Shown: positions 36,465 to 45,884, numbered from the stretch's first letter. The stretch: DNA of 64,000 bases from DASVCS01 sp036381495 (GCA_036381495.1 DASVCS010000054.1:27619-91618), one strand, 5' to 3'. Notes: a model not told the origin generated them from the letters alone. Numbers and translations are program-made.

Positions 36465-39125
36465 TCAATACGTGTGCGCCAGTGCACGCACCGCGATCTC
36501 GCGGACCTCGGGGTCCCCGGACTGCATCGCCTGGATCAGTGCATCGCGTGCGGCCTCTCCACCGATCTCGCCGAGCGCGTGGATGGCGGACCGGCGAACC
36601 TCACGACTCGCATCCTCGAGCGCCGCCACCAGCGCCGACGCGGTGGCCGGGTCCGCGATCTCGCCCAACGCCCACGCCGCCGTGCGCCGCACGTCCTCAT
36701 CCGAGTCCTGCAACGCCGCGGTGAGCGATTCCGGCGCCCGCGTGACCTCGATCTCGCCCAGCGCCCACGCCGCCTTCTGACGGACCTCCGCGCTGGCATC
36801 CGCCAGTGCCGCCGCCAGCGCGGCCGCGGCACGCGCGCTTCCGATTTCACCCAGCGCCCAGGCAGAGGCCTCACGGACCCCGGGCGATTCATCCGCGAGC
36901 GCGGCGGCAAGCGGATCGATGGCGGCCTCGCTCTCGAGATCGCCCAACGCCACCGCCGCGTGTCGCCGGACCTCCGCATTGGGGTTCGACAGCGCCGTCA
37001 CGAGGTGGGGTGCGGCTTCCGGCGCCTCGATCTCGCCCAGTGCCCACACGGCCATGCGCGCAACCTCCGGATCGGCATCACCAACGCCGATGCCGAGTGC
37101 CGCGACGGCGCGTGCATCCTCGATCTCGCCCAGCGCCCACGCCGCCATGCGCCGCACCTCGGCATCGGCGTCATCGCGCAGGGCATCGCCCAGGGCGGGG
37201 ATCGCCGCGGGATCGCCGATCTCGCCGAGTGCCCAGGCGGCCATCTTCCGGACGCCTGCATCCTCGTCCTCGCGCAGGACCTTCGAGAGCGCTTCGACCG
37301 CCATGGGGTCTTCGATGTCGCCGAGCGCCCGGACTGCGCTGGCGCGGACGCCGACGACGGGATCATCGAGGACGCCGATGAGCGCCGCGACCGTCGCGGA
37401 GTCCGGGGAGCGGCGTTCGCGGCGCCAACCGCGCGAACTCGATGCCTTGACGCTCAGCGCGCCGCGGAGGTCGCGGAATCCATCGATGAACGGCATCGGC
37501 TGCGGCGCCGGCATCGGGGCGGGTTGCGGCCCGTTCCACTGCCAGTCGGACTGCCATTGGAACTCCTTCAACGCCGCATCGACGGCGTGCTCGATCGAAG
37601 GTCCGATGTCGAGTCGGGCCGCGTCGATCGCTTCCTCGACGGTGCGCTTGATCCCGTTCGCGCGGGCGGCATGATGGCGATGGCGCACCTCATCGGTATC
37701 CGCGACGACCGGGAGCGGCGCGTCCGCGGGCAGAGCCGCCGGCTCGTCCGGGACACCGACGGGCGCGGGCGGCGCGGGCGGCTCGGGCGCCGGTCGGGGA
37801 TCCGGCGGCTCCGCCGACTCCGACAGCGGCGCCGCCGCGGCCAGCTCCTGTCCACCCCCCGCGGCCTGCCCACCCTGCGCCGGCACGACGACGGCGACCG
37901 TCAGTACCAGCGCCAGCGCCGCGGCGCCGACCGCCGCGAACTGCACACGTCCCGGCGCGCCGCGCCGGACGCCCGGCTCGAGGATCGCCAGCATCCGCCC
38001 CTCGAACTCCCGGCGCTGCGCCAACGGGATCGCGGCCGCCGGCGCACGAGACCGTACCGCGCCGGACACGATCTGGAGGAGGTGGTCCGCGTAGACCGAT
38101 GCGCGCGTGCCGACGCCGAGCACCAGGTCATCGCACGCCCGCTCGCTCTCCGCCCGCGCACGGCGCGCGGCCACCCAGACCAGCGGGTGCACCCAGTACA
38201 GCGCGCATGCGAGGCGGCCCACCATGTGCGTCAGGAGGTCGCGCCGCCGGATGTGCGCGAGTTCGTGGAACAGCACCGTCCGACGCCGTTCCTCGCTCCA
38301 ATCATCCGCGCCGGCCGGCAAGATGATCGACGGGCGCAGGAATCCGCACGCGAACGGGAGCATGGTCTCCTCGCTCCGCAGCAGCCGGGGAACGCGAGGC
38401 AGATCGAGGCGGTCGGCCGCCTCCCAGAGCGGCGTCGTCCAGTCGGGCGACTCGAGCGGCCGGCTCCGGCGCGTGATCCGTCGGAGGAGCGCTACGCCCA
38501 CGGCCATGCGCGCCAGGAGCGCCACGGCTCCCACGATCCACACGGCGAGCAACACGGCCACGGCCGTCGCCCACGGCGCCGCGCCCGGCAGGCGCACCCC
38601 CTCCGCCGCGAGATTCGTCGGCGCGGCACCGGCCGCCGCCTCCGGCTCCCCGGCATCCGCGGCAGCCAGGCGCTCCGCCGGCGCACCCACGTCTTCCGCG
38701 CGCACCGGCGATCCCGCCGGCCCCAGCCCGTCGATGGCATCCTCCGATCCCTCCAGCATCGAGACCGTCGAACGCCCGTCGATCTCAGCCGCAGCCGCAT
38801 CGAGGGCCGGGTCGGGGCGACGGGCCACGTCGACGGCCACGCCGCCGTCGTCCAACCCCGCACCCGCCGCCCGCGGCCCGGCCATCGGCGGAAGGAGCTC
38901 CCATCGCCAGGGCAACGCCACCATCGCGACCGGGAGCAGCAGCACGCTCAGCAGACCGGCGCTCCACACCAGGTGCCGCACGGCCGCCGAGGAACGCCGC
39001 ACGACCACCGCCGCCACGAACGCCAGCAGCAGCAGAGCGGTCCCCTTCCCCGCCCCCGCCGCCAGATGTGGCAGCCACGCCGCGCCGAATTCAGAAAACA
39101 CCGATGAGGACAGGCTCGTCACCAC
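36465..39125 (-). CDS. BlaR1-type M56 metallopeptidase fused to HEAT repeats
   Basis: An 886-residue fusion. The N-terminal half is an M56 integral-membrane metalloprotease: hydrophobic helices near 27-43, 53-71 and 186-215, then the zinc site LFHELAHIRRRD (HExxH, residues 287-291) and downstream ESERACDDLVL. A further membrane helix near 395-415 leads to a Pro-rich linker and about ten C-terminal HEAT repeats (about 575-886, consensus MAAWALGEIEDA). In BlaR1 the extracellular part is a penicillin-binding sensor; here that sensor is replaced by HEAT repeats. The ATG at 39125 is 3 bp after the BlaI-type repressor, forming the usual repressor-protease pair. Confidence 0.9.
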   Translation of the reverse strand: MVTSLSSSVFSEFGAAWLPHLAAGAGKGTALLLLAFVAAVVVRRSSAAVRHLVWSAGLLSVLLLPVAMVALPWRWELLPPMAGPRAAGAGLDDGGVAVDVARRPDPALDAAAAEIDGRSTVSMLEGSEDAIDGLGPAGSPVRAEDVGAPAERLAAADAGEPEAAAGAAPTNLAAEGVRLPGAAPWATAVAVLLAVWIVGAVALLARMAVGVALLRRITRRSRPLESPDWTTPLWEAADRLDLPRVPRLLRSEETMLPFACGFLRPSIILPAGADDWSEERRRTVLFHELAHIRRRDLLTHMVGRLACALYWVHPLVWVAARRARAESERACDDLVLGVGTRASVYADHLLQIVSGAVRSRAPAAAIPLAQRREFEGRMLAILEPGVRRGAPGRVQFAAVGAAALALVLTVAVVVPAQGGQAAGGGQELAAAAPLSESAEPPDPRPAPEPPAPPAPVGVPDEPAALPADAPLPVVADTDEVRHRHHAARANGIKRTVEEAIDAARLDIGPSIEHAVDAALKEFQWQSDWQWNGPQPAPMPAPQPMPFIDGFRDLRGALSVKASSSRGWRRERRSPDSATVAALIGVLDDPVVGVRASAVRALGDIEDPMAVEALSKVLREDEDAGVRKMAAWALGEIGDPAAIPALGDALRDDADAEVRRMAAWALGEIEDARAVAALGIGVGDADPEVARMAVWALGEIEAPEAAPHLVTALSNPNAEVRRHAAVALGDLESEAAIDPLAAALADESPGVREASAWALGEIGSARAAAALAAALADASAEVRQKAAWALGEIEVTRAPESLTAALQDSDEDVRRTAAWALGEIADPATASALVAALEDASREVRRSAIHALGEIGGEAARDALIQAMQSGDPEVREIAVRALAHTY

Positions 39126-39128
39126 GGG

Positions 39129-39512
39129 TCACCTCCCTTCCCGCGCGGCCTCCCGGATCTTCCGGGCCAACCGCTCGATTCCGGCTTCGTCGAGATCCAC
39201 GTCCGACATCCGCAACAACGCCACCGCCGCCTGCTCCGCGGAGCCGCCGAAGAACGTGCTGACCACGTGCGTCAGCGCCGCCGTCCGCGCCTCCCCACGA
39301 TCCACCGTCGGCAGGTACACGTACCGCGGCCCATCCTGCTCGTGCTCCACGTGCCCCTTCTCCTCCAGGATCCGCAGCGTCGCCCGCACCGCGGAGTAGC
39401 TCGGCGGATCCGGCAGATCCGCCATCACCTCCGCGACCGTCGCCCGCTCCCGGCGATAGAGCACGTCCATGATCTGCCGCTCTCGCCGGCTGAGCCCTGT
39501 CATTTCTCCCAT
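39129..39512 (-). CDS. BlaI/MecI/CopY-family winged-helix repressor
   Basis: A 127-residue dimeric repressor: LSRRERQIMDVLYRRERATVAEVMADLPDPPSYSAVRATLRILEEKGHVEHEQDGPRYVY is the family winged helix, followed by a helical dimerisation tail. In the Bla system the neighbouring M56 protease cleaves the repressor on signal. It is first in the operon, 3 bp before the M56-HEAT gene. ATG 39512 gives MGEMTGLSRRE. Confidence 0.92.
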   Translation of the reverse strand: MGEMTGLSRRERQIMDVLYRRERATVAEVMADLPDPPSYSAVRATLRILEEKGHVEHEQDGPRYVYLPTVDRGEARTAALTHVVSTFFGGSAEQAAVALLRMSDVDLDEAGIERLARKIREAAREGR

Positions 39513-39533
39513 GGTGACACCCCGAAACGGAAG

Positions 39534-39572
39534 AATGCTGAAAAAATAGCAACGTGCGGATATTTTAGCATC
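39534..39572 (-). promoter_or_regulatory. AT-rich promoter and dyad operator of the BlaI-M56-HEAT operon
   Basis: An AT-rich island within about 70% GC DNA, 22-60 bp upstream of the repressor start. It holds an imperfect inverted repeat: ATGCTGAAAAAAT on one side and ATTTTAGCAT on the other, around 39535-39547 and 39562-39571. A TAAAAT box on the minus strand could be the -10. BlaI-type repressors bind such dyads and usually repress their own operon. Confidence 0.55.
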
Positions 39573-39727
39573 TGGCGGCGACGGCGTCAAGAGGCGTGCG
39601 CTGCGGAGCGTGCGCGGGCGGTTCCGAGTGGTCACACGCCCGCGGAGGCCGGGGCGTTCCGGTGGTCGCCCCGGCGGCGCGAGCGTCGCCGCGGGCGGTG
39701 CGCCACCGCGCGAATCGCGGCACATCG

Positions 39728-39756
39728 CCCGGCGGGCGGAGTGCCCGCCCGCCGGG
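39728..39756 (-). terminator. hairpin terminator after the peroxiredoxin gene
   Basis: A perfect 12-bp stem (CCCGGCGGGCGG and its complement) with a 5-nt loop lies 12 bp beyond the stop of the gene ending at 39768. Confidence 0.75.
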
Positions 39757-39767
39757 TGCGATGGCCG

Positions 39768-40364
39768 TTAGGGTTGTTGGCCGGCCGCCTTGGCGGGTGG
39801 CGCGAGCCGGTCGATGGCCTGGCCGAGTTCGGTGTACGAGGTCGGGTCGATTTCGCGGAACGGCGTAGCGCGATAGGCGATCCGGCCGTCGGGTCCGATC
39901 ACGAAGAGGTTGCGGTTGGTCATTCCCGGCCGGGGCGCGAGTGCGCCGTAGAGCGCGCCGACGTGGGTGTCGGAGTCGCTGGCCATGAGGAACGGGAACT
40001 GGTCATCGCGCGCCCAGGAGGCGAGTTCCTCGATGGGATCCGCACTGATGGCGATGAGGATGACGTCCTGGCCGCCGTTGAAGAGCTGTGCGTACTGATC
40101 ACGGTACGCATGCATCTGGATCGTTCAGCCGGGGGTCCGCGCCTTGAAGAAGAAGGCGAGGACGACGGTCTTGCCCTTGAAGTCGCTGAGGCGGACCGGT
40201 CCCTTGAGGATGCCGTAGCGGGTCGCGGCCGGCAGCTCGAAGTCGGGAGCGACGGCGCCGACTTCGAGGGGCGGCGGTGTGTCCTCCTGTGCGCGAGCCG
40301 CCACGGGTACGGCGAGGCCGAGCGTGGCGGCGAGGCCGAGGAGGGTGAGAGTTCGTCGATTCAT
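39768..40364 (-). CDS. predicted selenoprotein: exported AhpC/TSA-type peroxiredoxin (Sec at codon 80, TGA 40127-40125)
   Basis: Read through one TGA, this is a 198-residue peroxiredoxin. Residues 1-25 are a signal peptide (to AARA); APDFELPAAT, LSDFKGKTVVLAFFFKARTPG, then the TGA, then TIQMHAYRDQYAQLF and the rest of the thioredoxin fold to YTELGQAIDRLAPPAK follow. The TGA sits exactly at the peroxidatic residue of the TPGCT motif. The frame is intact on both sides, with no shift. A 7-bp hairpin begins 14 nt after the TGA (40089-40110). The product should reduce peroxides outside the cytoplasm. A gene-finder would split this into two ORFs (39768-40115 and 40125-40364). The alternative is a nonsense pseudogene. 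Confidence 0.82.
40089..40110 (-). promoter_or_regulatory. candidate bacterial SECIS element
   Basis: On the mRNA strand, 14 nt after the TGA, TGCGTAC pairs perfectly with GTACGCA around an 8-nt loop CGTGATCA. The apical loop starts 21 nt after the TGA and has G as its second base, matching the general bacterial SECIS model (loop roughly 16-37 nt downstream with a G among its first two bases) as I recall it. Confidence 0.65.
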
Positions 40365-40507
40365 GGGCGACTCCGTTGGAAGTCCGTGGTTGTCGCTGGT
40401 CCCGAGCGACAAGGTGTGGCGGCGGCGCGTGGACGGCAACCCCTCCGTGGAACGGACGGGCGTCGGACGCGGGTCGGCGCCATCGGGCCGGCGGCGGCCG
40501 GCGTGTG

Positions 40508-41008
40508 CTACGGCAATGCGGGCATGCCCTGGGCGACCCACTCCTCGCGGGAGGGTCCGTAGACTCCGGGCACCACGAGTCCGGCCTGGCGCATCAGGAC
40601 CGTCATCTGTCCGCGGTGATGTGCCTGGTGACGGATGATGGTGGAGAGGACCGCGCCGCGCTTCCAGGGGCGGCCGAACATCTCGACGGTCTCGTCGAGC
40701 ATGGCGTCGGTCCAGCGGCTCTCGATCTGCTCGGCGGCGACGCGTGCGGCGCGCTCGTACGCCGCCGCGATCACGGCGGCGGCCGGCGGCTGCGGGTCAT
40801 GGTCGGTCGGGCCGCCCACGGTGAGCCCGGCCTGCCCGAGCATCCCCGTGATACTCCCGGTGACGTGCCATGCCAGGCGTCCCAACGAGCGACTCTCGGG
40901 CGCGATCCGCTGGTCCAGCGATGCATCCGTCAGATTGTTCAGCACCTTCAGGGTCGCTGCGGATTCGATGCTCCAGTCCTCGACGAAATCGGCGATCGTG
41001 CGGTACAT
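40508..41008 (-). CDS. DinB-family metal-dependent hydrolase/thiol transferase-like protein
   Basis: A 166-residue four-helix DinB/YfiT-like protein. Metal-binding His residues are plausible in LAWHVTGSI (first) and RHQAHHRGQMTVLMRQ (HxxxH/HHRGQ, third-helix motif characteristic of the family). Start ATG 41008 gives MYRTIADFVEDW. Members often act as bacillithiol or glutathione transferases or are uncharacterised. No operon partner. Confidence 0.85.
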   Translation of the reverse strand: MYRTIADFVEDWSIESAATLKVLNNLTDASLDQRIAPESRSLGRLAWHVTGSITGMLGQAGLTVGGPTDHDPQPPAAAVIAAAYERAARVAAEQIESRWTDAMLDETVEMFGRPWKRGAVLSTIIRHQAHHRGQMTVLMRQAGLVVPGVYGPSREEWVAQGMPALP

Positions 41009-41144
41009 GACGGTCCGTCCGCTGAGGGGAAACTGTGCGGCGTGTCGGAACGGTTTCCCGGGAAAGATGATGGGGCGAGCGTCCGGCCGCAAGGTGGGTG
41101 GGGCGCGGCACGCGCCGGGAGCGGCGCCGCCTCGCGCGGACGCT

Positions 41145-41210
41145 GCCCGAGCACGGCGCCTCCTCTCCGACCGGTGATGTCGGCCGGGGAGGAGGCGCCG
41201 TGCTTCGGGC
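41145..41210 (-). terminator. strong long-stem terminator after the VPS10-like gene
   Basis: Directly after the stop codon at 41211. GCACGGCGCCTCCTC (41151-41165) pairs perfectly with 41189-41203; GCCCGA/TCGGGC (41145-41150, 41205-41210) extends the stem after one bulged base, and the 23-nt loop can fold again. Confidence 0.8.
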
Positions 41211-44200
41211 TCAGTGCCGGCCTGCCGCCCGGCCGGCGGCGATGCCGCTGCGGGCGAGGTCGGCGTCGCGCTCGACGCGGAGCGGCTGAGTCAGTGTCTT
41301 CCCGTCGATGGTCACGGCGACGGTGTAGACGCCCGGCTCCGCGGTGGGTGTGTCGTTTCCGCCGCGGAAGCGGAAGCGGCGACCGATGCCGGCATCACGG
41401 AACGCGGAGAAGATGTCGCGCATCTGATCCATGCCGCCACCGGCGCGGCCGCGCTCCCCGCGCCCCTCGCGCTCGCCGCCCCGTGCGCGTGGGGGCGGAG
41501 ACTCGCCGGGTCGTGCGACGAAGCCTTCGCGTCCTCCGCCTCGCCCGCCGCGTCCGCGGCGGAAGAGCGCGCCGAGTCCGGAGCCCCCGCCGCTCAGGGC
41601 CGCGGCGACGCGCTGGACCTGCTCGCGGTCCATCCCTTCTTCGATGAGCGAATCGGCGACGACCTGGATCCGCCGGGCGGTCCGGACGCTGTCGCGGCGT
41701 TCCGAGGGGGACAGCGGCTCGGGCGGCGCCGGCTTGCCGGCGAAGTCCCAGGTGACGGCGTGCAGCCCGGCGGTGCCGGGGCCGCTCATGGTGTGGATCG
41801 TGTCCCCGTCCGCGTCGATGATGGCGATGCGCACCGTGTCACCGCGCTCGCCGGTGGGCTTGTAGTAGGTGATGCGCGCGCCATAGGGCGGTGAGTCGAC
41901 GGTGAAGAACTGGTGGCCCATGTCGCCGCCGCCGACCGGGGGCTCACCGTACTGGAACGCGGTCGCAGGCTCGAAGAGAACGGGACCGCCCGCGAGGATT
42001 TCGGGGCTGAGCTGCTCGAGCGGCGCGATGTCGATGATCCAGATCGAGCGGCCGTGCGTGCCGGCGATCAGCTCGTGGGCGCGCGGGTGGATCCTCAGGT
42101 CCTTGACCGGCACCGTGGGCAGTCCGTTCATGAACCGGCTCCAGCTCCCGCCGCGGTCGGTCGAGACGTAGACGCCGACGTCGGTGCCGACGAAGAGGAG
42201 GTTCGGGTTGACCGGATCCTCGCGGATGACGTGGACGAAGTCGGGGCCGCCGGTCGGCAGGTTGCTCGTGATCGAGCGGAACGTCTCGCCGCCATCCGTC
42301 GTGATGAAGACGTAGGGCGTGAAGTTGCCGTCGCGGTGGCCATCGAAGGTGACGTAGAACGTCCGCACGTCGTGGTGCGAGGGCTCGATGCGGCTGACCC
42401 ACGTCTTCGGCGGTACGCCCGGGAACCGGCCGGTCAGCTCGGTCCACGTGTCGCCATCATCGGGCGAGATCCAGACGTTGCCGTCATCCGTACCGGCGAA
42501 GAGCATTCCCTGGACCAGCGGCGACTCGGCGAGCGCGACGATGGTGCCGTGCGTCTCGGCGCCCGTCACGTCGGGCGTGATCCCGCCGGTCTCCCGGGTG
42601 CTGATGCGGATGCGCATGCTGTCGCGCGTGCTCAGGTCGGGCGAGATCGGATGCAGGTCCTCCCCGCGGTTCGTCGACTTCATCACGCGGTTCGCGCCGG
42701 CGTAGAAGACGTTCGGGTCGTGCGGCGAGAGGAAGAACGGCGTGTTCCAGTTCCAGCGCAGGCTCATCGCGGCGGAGTCGGCCGCCTGGCGCCGCCGCAG
42801 GTCGGCGATGCGCCGGGCCACCTCGGGCGTGGGCTCGACCGTCGTGTCCGGATGCAGCAGCACGATCGAGTCCTCGTACATCATGTAGCGTTCGCGCCAG
42901 TCCGGCTCGTCGATCCGCGTCCGCTCGCCGGTCCTGAGGTCCAAGCGGAACATGTTGCCGCCCTGCGACTCGGCGTAGACGATGGCCGGGTCCGTCGGAT
43001 CCTGCGCCGTGTGGAAGCCGTCGCCGCCGCCCACCTTGAACCACATGTAGTTGTTGATGTCGCCGTCCGCGCGCCGGCTCGGGCCGCACCAGCTCCCGTT
43101 GTCCTGGAGCCCGCCGCAGACATTGTACGGCACCGCCATATCGTAGCTGACGATGTAGAACTGGCCGATCGGGATCGTGTTGATGAACTGGTAGTTGCCG
43201 CCGCGGTCGTAGGTGATGGCAATGCCGCCGTCGTTTCCGACGACGAAGCGCTGCGGATCGTTCGGGTCGATCCACATGGCGTGGTGGTCGACGTGGATCC
43301 CGAGCGTGGTCTGGCGCACGGTCTTGCCGCCGTCATCCGAGAAGCGGACCGGCGTGGACGACCAGTAGACGCGGTTCGGGTCCTCCGGATCCACGCGGAC
43401 CTGCGAGTAATAGAACGGGCGGGTGTTCTCGCCGTTCATCCAGGTCCACGTCCGGCCGCCGTCCTCGGAGCGGTAGAGGCCGCAGCCGCCCGGCTTCGCG
43501 GCGCGGCAGCCGCCCTCCTCGCCATCGGGCGCTTCCGCCTCGACGAGTGCGTAGATGATGTCCGGGTTGCTGGGCGCGATCGCGATGCCGATACGCCCCT
43601 TCTCGGTCTCGGGGAAGCCGCCGCCCTTGACCTCGGTCCACGTGTCGCCGCCGTCGGTGCTCTTCCAGAGCGCGCTGCCGGGGCCGCCGCTCTTCAGGAA
43701 GTACGGCCCGCGCACCCGCTCCCAGCTCGAAGCGAAGAGGACGTTCGGATCGCGCGGGTCCATGGCGATGTCGACGAAACCCGCCTTGTCGCTGATGAAC
43801 TTGATGAGCTCCCAGGTCTTGCCGCCGTCCTTCGTCCGGTAGAGTCCGCGCTCGGGGTTTGAATTCCAGATCGCGCCGAGCGCGGCGACGTAGACGATGT
43901 CCGGGTTCGTGGGGTGGACCACGATCCGACCGATGGCCTGCGTCTCCTTCAGCCCCATGAACTGCCAGGTCTCGCCGCCGTCCACGGACTTGTAGATGCC
44001 GCCGCCGGGCGAGATCGAGTTGCGCGAGTCCTCCTCGCCCGTGCCGGCCCAGATCTGGAGCGTGTCGCTCGGCGCGATCGCGAGGTCGCCCATCGCGACG
44101 ACGCGCCCGACGTCGAAGATCGGTCGGAACGACGTCCCGTTGTTCGTGGTCTTCCAAATCCCGCCGCCCGCGGCCGCGACGTAGAACGTCTTCGACGGGC

Positions 44201-44384
44201 TGGGGATCCCCTCGATGTCCGTGATTCGGCCGCCCATGTTCGCGGGTCCGATCGAGCGCCATTCGAGCGATTCGATCAGCGTGGCCTCGAGCGGTCGGGC
44301 GGACTTCTGCCGCTGGGCGTGCGCGGGGGCAGCCGCAACGGCGCAAAGCAGCGCCAGGACGAGCGCGGAGCGTGGATCTTTCAT
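41211..44384 (-). CDS. secreted VPS10/sortilin-like BNR-repeat (beta-propeller) protein
   Basis: A 1057-residue exported protein. The signal peptide is MKDPRSALVLALLCAVAAAPAHAQ-like at the N-terminus. Many Asp-box/BNR motifs (SxDGGxTW variants: SVDGGETW, TKDGGKTW, STDGGDTW, SEDGGRTW, TTDGGETF, STDRGGSW) define a two-propeller architecture, with the conserved segments SIGPANMGGRI and ELIAGTHGRSIWIID. The C-terminal 250 residues form a beta-sandwich and a Gly/Arg-rich stretch. Such proteins are common in Gemmatimonadota and Bacteroidota, annotated as glycosyl-hydrolase- or sortilin-like, with no firm substrate. ATG 44384 follows GGGGAA. Its paralogue ends this window. Confidence 0.85.
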   Translation of the reverse strand: MKDPRSALVLALLCAVAAAPAHAQRQKSARPLEATLIESLEWRSIGPANMGGRITDIEGIPSPSKTFYVAAAGGGIWKTTNNGTSFRPIFDVGRVVAMGDLAIAPSDTLQIWAGTGEEDSRNSISPGGGIYKSVDGGETWQFMGLKETQAIGRIVVHPTNPDIVYVAALGAIWNSNPERGLYRTKDGGKTWELIKFISDKAGFVDIAMDPRDPNVLFASSWERVRGPYFLKSGGPGSALWKSTDGGDTWTEVKGGGFPETEKGRIGIAIAPSNPDIIYALVEAEAPDGEEGGCRAAKPGGCGLYRSEDGGRTWTWMNGENTRPFYYSQVRVDPEDPNRVYWSSTPVRFSDDGGKTVRQTTLGIHVDHHAMWIDPNDPQRFVVGNDGGIAITYDRGGNYQFINTIPIGQFYIVSYDMAVPYNVCGGLQDNGSWCGPSRRADGDINNYMWFKVGGGDGFHTAQDPTDPAIVYAESQGGNMFRLDLRTGERTRIDEPDWRERYMMYEDSIVLLHPDTTVEPTPEVARRIADLRRRQAADSAAMSLRWNWNTPFFLSPHDPNVFYAGANRVMKSTNRGEDLHPISPDLSTRDSMRIRISTRETGGITPDVTGAETHGTIVALAESPLVQGMLFAGTDDGNVWISPDDGDTWTELTGRFPGVPPKTWVSRIEPSHHDVRTFYVTFDGHRDGNFTPYVFITTDGGETFRSITSNLPTGGPDFVHVIREDPVNPNLLFVGTDVGVYVSTDRGGSWSRFMNGLPTVPVKDLRIHPRAHELIAGTHGRSIWIIDIAPLEQLSPEILAGGPVLFEPATAFQYGEPPVGGGDMGHQFFTVDSPPYGARITYYKPTGERGDTVRIAIIDADGDTIHTMSGPGTAGLHAVTWDFAGKPAPPEPLSPSERRDSVRTARRIQVVADSLIEEGMDREQVQRVAAALSGGGSGLGALFRRGRGGRGGGREGFVARPGESPPPRARGGEREGRGERGRAGGGMDQMRDIFSAFRDAGIGRRFRFRGGNDTPTAEPGVYTVAVTIDGKTLTQPLRVERDADLARSGIAAGRAAGRH

Positions 44385-44579
44385 TTCCCCTCGTCGGGTT
44401 GAGGAGGCGGTGCGCGCGCCGGAGGGGCCGCGCTCCGAGGAGCGGCCGGCACCACCACACGCGCGGAACGGGCGGACGCACCGGGGACCGACGGACCGAG
44501 GCGGCCGCGTGATTCTACGACGCGCGACCGACCGAAAACGTTGGAGCGCCGCGCCGGCGCCCGCCGGCGCGGGACGCAC

Positions 44580-45884
44580 TCAGTTGCCCAGCCGCGCCAT
44601 CCGCGGATTGACCACGTTGTTGAAGATGGAGCCGAACTCGTAGCTCAGGCCGACGCGAAACTCGTAGCGATAGTTCGTCGCCAGCTCGCGGCGCTGGAGC
44701 AGCACGTCCTCGAGCGACGCATCCTCCTTCGCGACGTCGAGCTGGTCGCGGACCCACTCCGCCTCACCGTCCAGGTCGAGAGACAGGCCCCGCGTGATGC
44801 GCAGCTCGAGATCGGCGCCCACGCCGACGTTGTACTTGCTCAGGTCGTGCAGGTAGTGCGAGCCGCGCAGCGACGCCCTCGCCTCGCCCCACGGCTGCGT
44901 CGCGCCGTAGGCGAGCGTGAGCGACTGGCGGAACAACGTCTCCTTCGCCTTGTCGAAGATCGTGACCTCCGCATAATCGACGTAGGCACTGCTGATGACG
45001 TACGTCAGCAGCAACTGCCGGCGCGTGAATTCCGGGTACGGGAAGAAGCTGTACTCGAGCGCCGGTCCGATCGAGACCTCGAAGTCCCGGTTCTGCCGCG
45101 TCGATGAGGTGACCCCGGATTCGAACCCCACCGCCCAGTGCGCCGCCACGCTGCGCACCGTCAGCGAATTGACGAAGAGGGAACGGCGCACGTCCTCGAC
45201 CGTCTCGACGACCCCGTCGTCGTCGAACGTGAACGTATCCCGGCTGTAACCGCCTTCCAGGTAGAAGCTGTACTTCCACGCCGGCGTCGTCCGATCCGCG
45301 GAGAACGAGGCGCCCAGGTCCAGCGACTCTTCACTCGATTCGCCGTCGAACGAGGCGTCGGCACCGACCTCGAAGACCCACAAGTTCCACGGATCCTCCT
45401 CCGGTACGACCGGCGCCGCCGCCTTGCCACCGACATCCTCGTACACCACGTTCAGACCGCCCGCCAAGGGCATCTCCGCCGCGTACGGCGCGAGCCCCAG
45501 CCGCAACATGCGCGCGATCCCGCGCCGCACGTCGTCATCCGTGTCCGTGCTCGCCGAGGTGTACTGGAGTTCGAGGTCCTCGCCCTCGAAGTCCTCACGG
45601 CCGAGGAACGCGAGCGTGAAACGCTCCCCGCCCCCTCCCGTCTCCTGCGACGTGATCAGCACGTGGACCTCCGCGTCCGCCGGATCCCGAACCCAGTTCA
45701 CGAATCCGATCTCCTGGCGGAAGAAGTCCCGATCGCACCCCCACGTGTTGCAATCGAGGTACAGCTCAAGCAGCTCCGGCGGGTCCACGGCCGGCGCCTC
45801 CTGTGCCGCCGCGCGGCCGGCCGCGGCGAACACCACAACGAACGCGGCCGCGCCGACCGACCCGCACATCCCCTTCCAAGCCAT
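44580..45884 (-). CDS. outer-membrane beta-barrel-type protein (DUF481-like)
   Basis: A 434-residue exported protein. The signal peptide ends near AAAQEAP; the N-terminal domain starts with LELYLDCNTWGCDRDFFRQEIGFVNWVRDPADAEVHVLITSQ, a soluble periplasmic domain with two Cys. From about residue 165 onward, alternating amphipathic strands (KYSFYLEGGYSRDTFTF, HWAVGFESGVTSS, RYEFRVGLSYEFGSIFNN) suggest an outer-membrane barrel, with the last residues typical of barrel closure. Function unknown. The promoter lies in the 45885-46142 spacer. Confidence 0.72.
   Translation of the reverse strand: MAWKGMCGSVGAAAFVVVFAAAGRAAAQEAPAVDPPELLELYLDCNTWGCDRDFFRQEIGFVNWVRDPADAEVHVLITSQETGGGGERFTLAFLGREDFEGEDLELQYTSASTDTDDDVRRGIARMLRLGLAPYAAEMPLAGGLNVVYEDVGGKAAAPVVPEEDPWNLWVFEVGADASFDGESSEESLDLGASFSADRTTPAWKYSFYLEGGYSRDTFTFDDDGVVETVEDVRRSLFVNSLTVRSVAAHWAVGFESGVTSSTRQNRDFEVSIGPALEYSFFPYPEFTRRQLLLTYVISSAYVDYAEVTIFDKAKETLFRQSLTLAYGATQPWGEARASLRGSHYLHDLSKYNVGVGADLELRITRGLSLDLDGEAEWVRDQLDVAKEDASLEDVLLQRRELATNYRYEFRVGLSYEFGSIFNNVVNPRMARLGN

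Noticed and set aside
36465..36467. TGA of the M56-HEAT gene as a possible Sec codon
   Set aside because: No Cys is expected here, the continuation is short and unlike a HEAT repeat, and a new gene with its own RBS starts 23 bp later.
36474..39107. 877-codon plus-strand frame opposite the M56-HEAT gene
   Set aside because: Shadow frame kept open by the GC-rich HEAT repeats.
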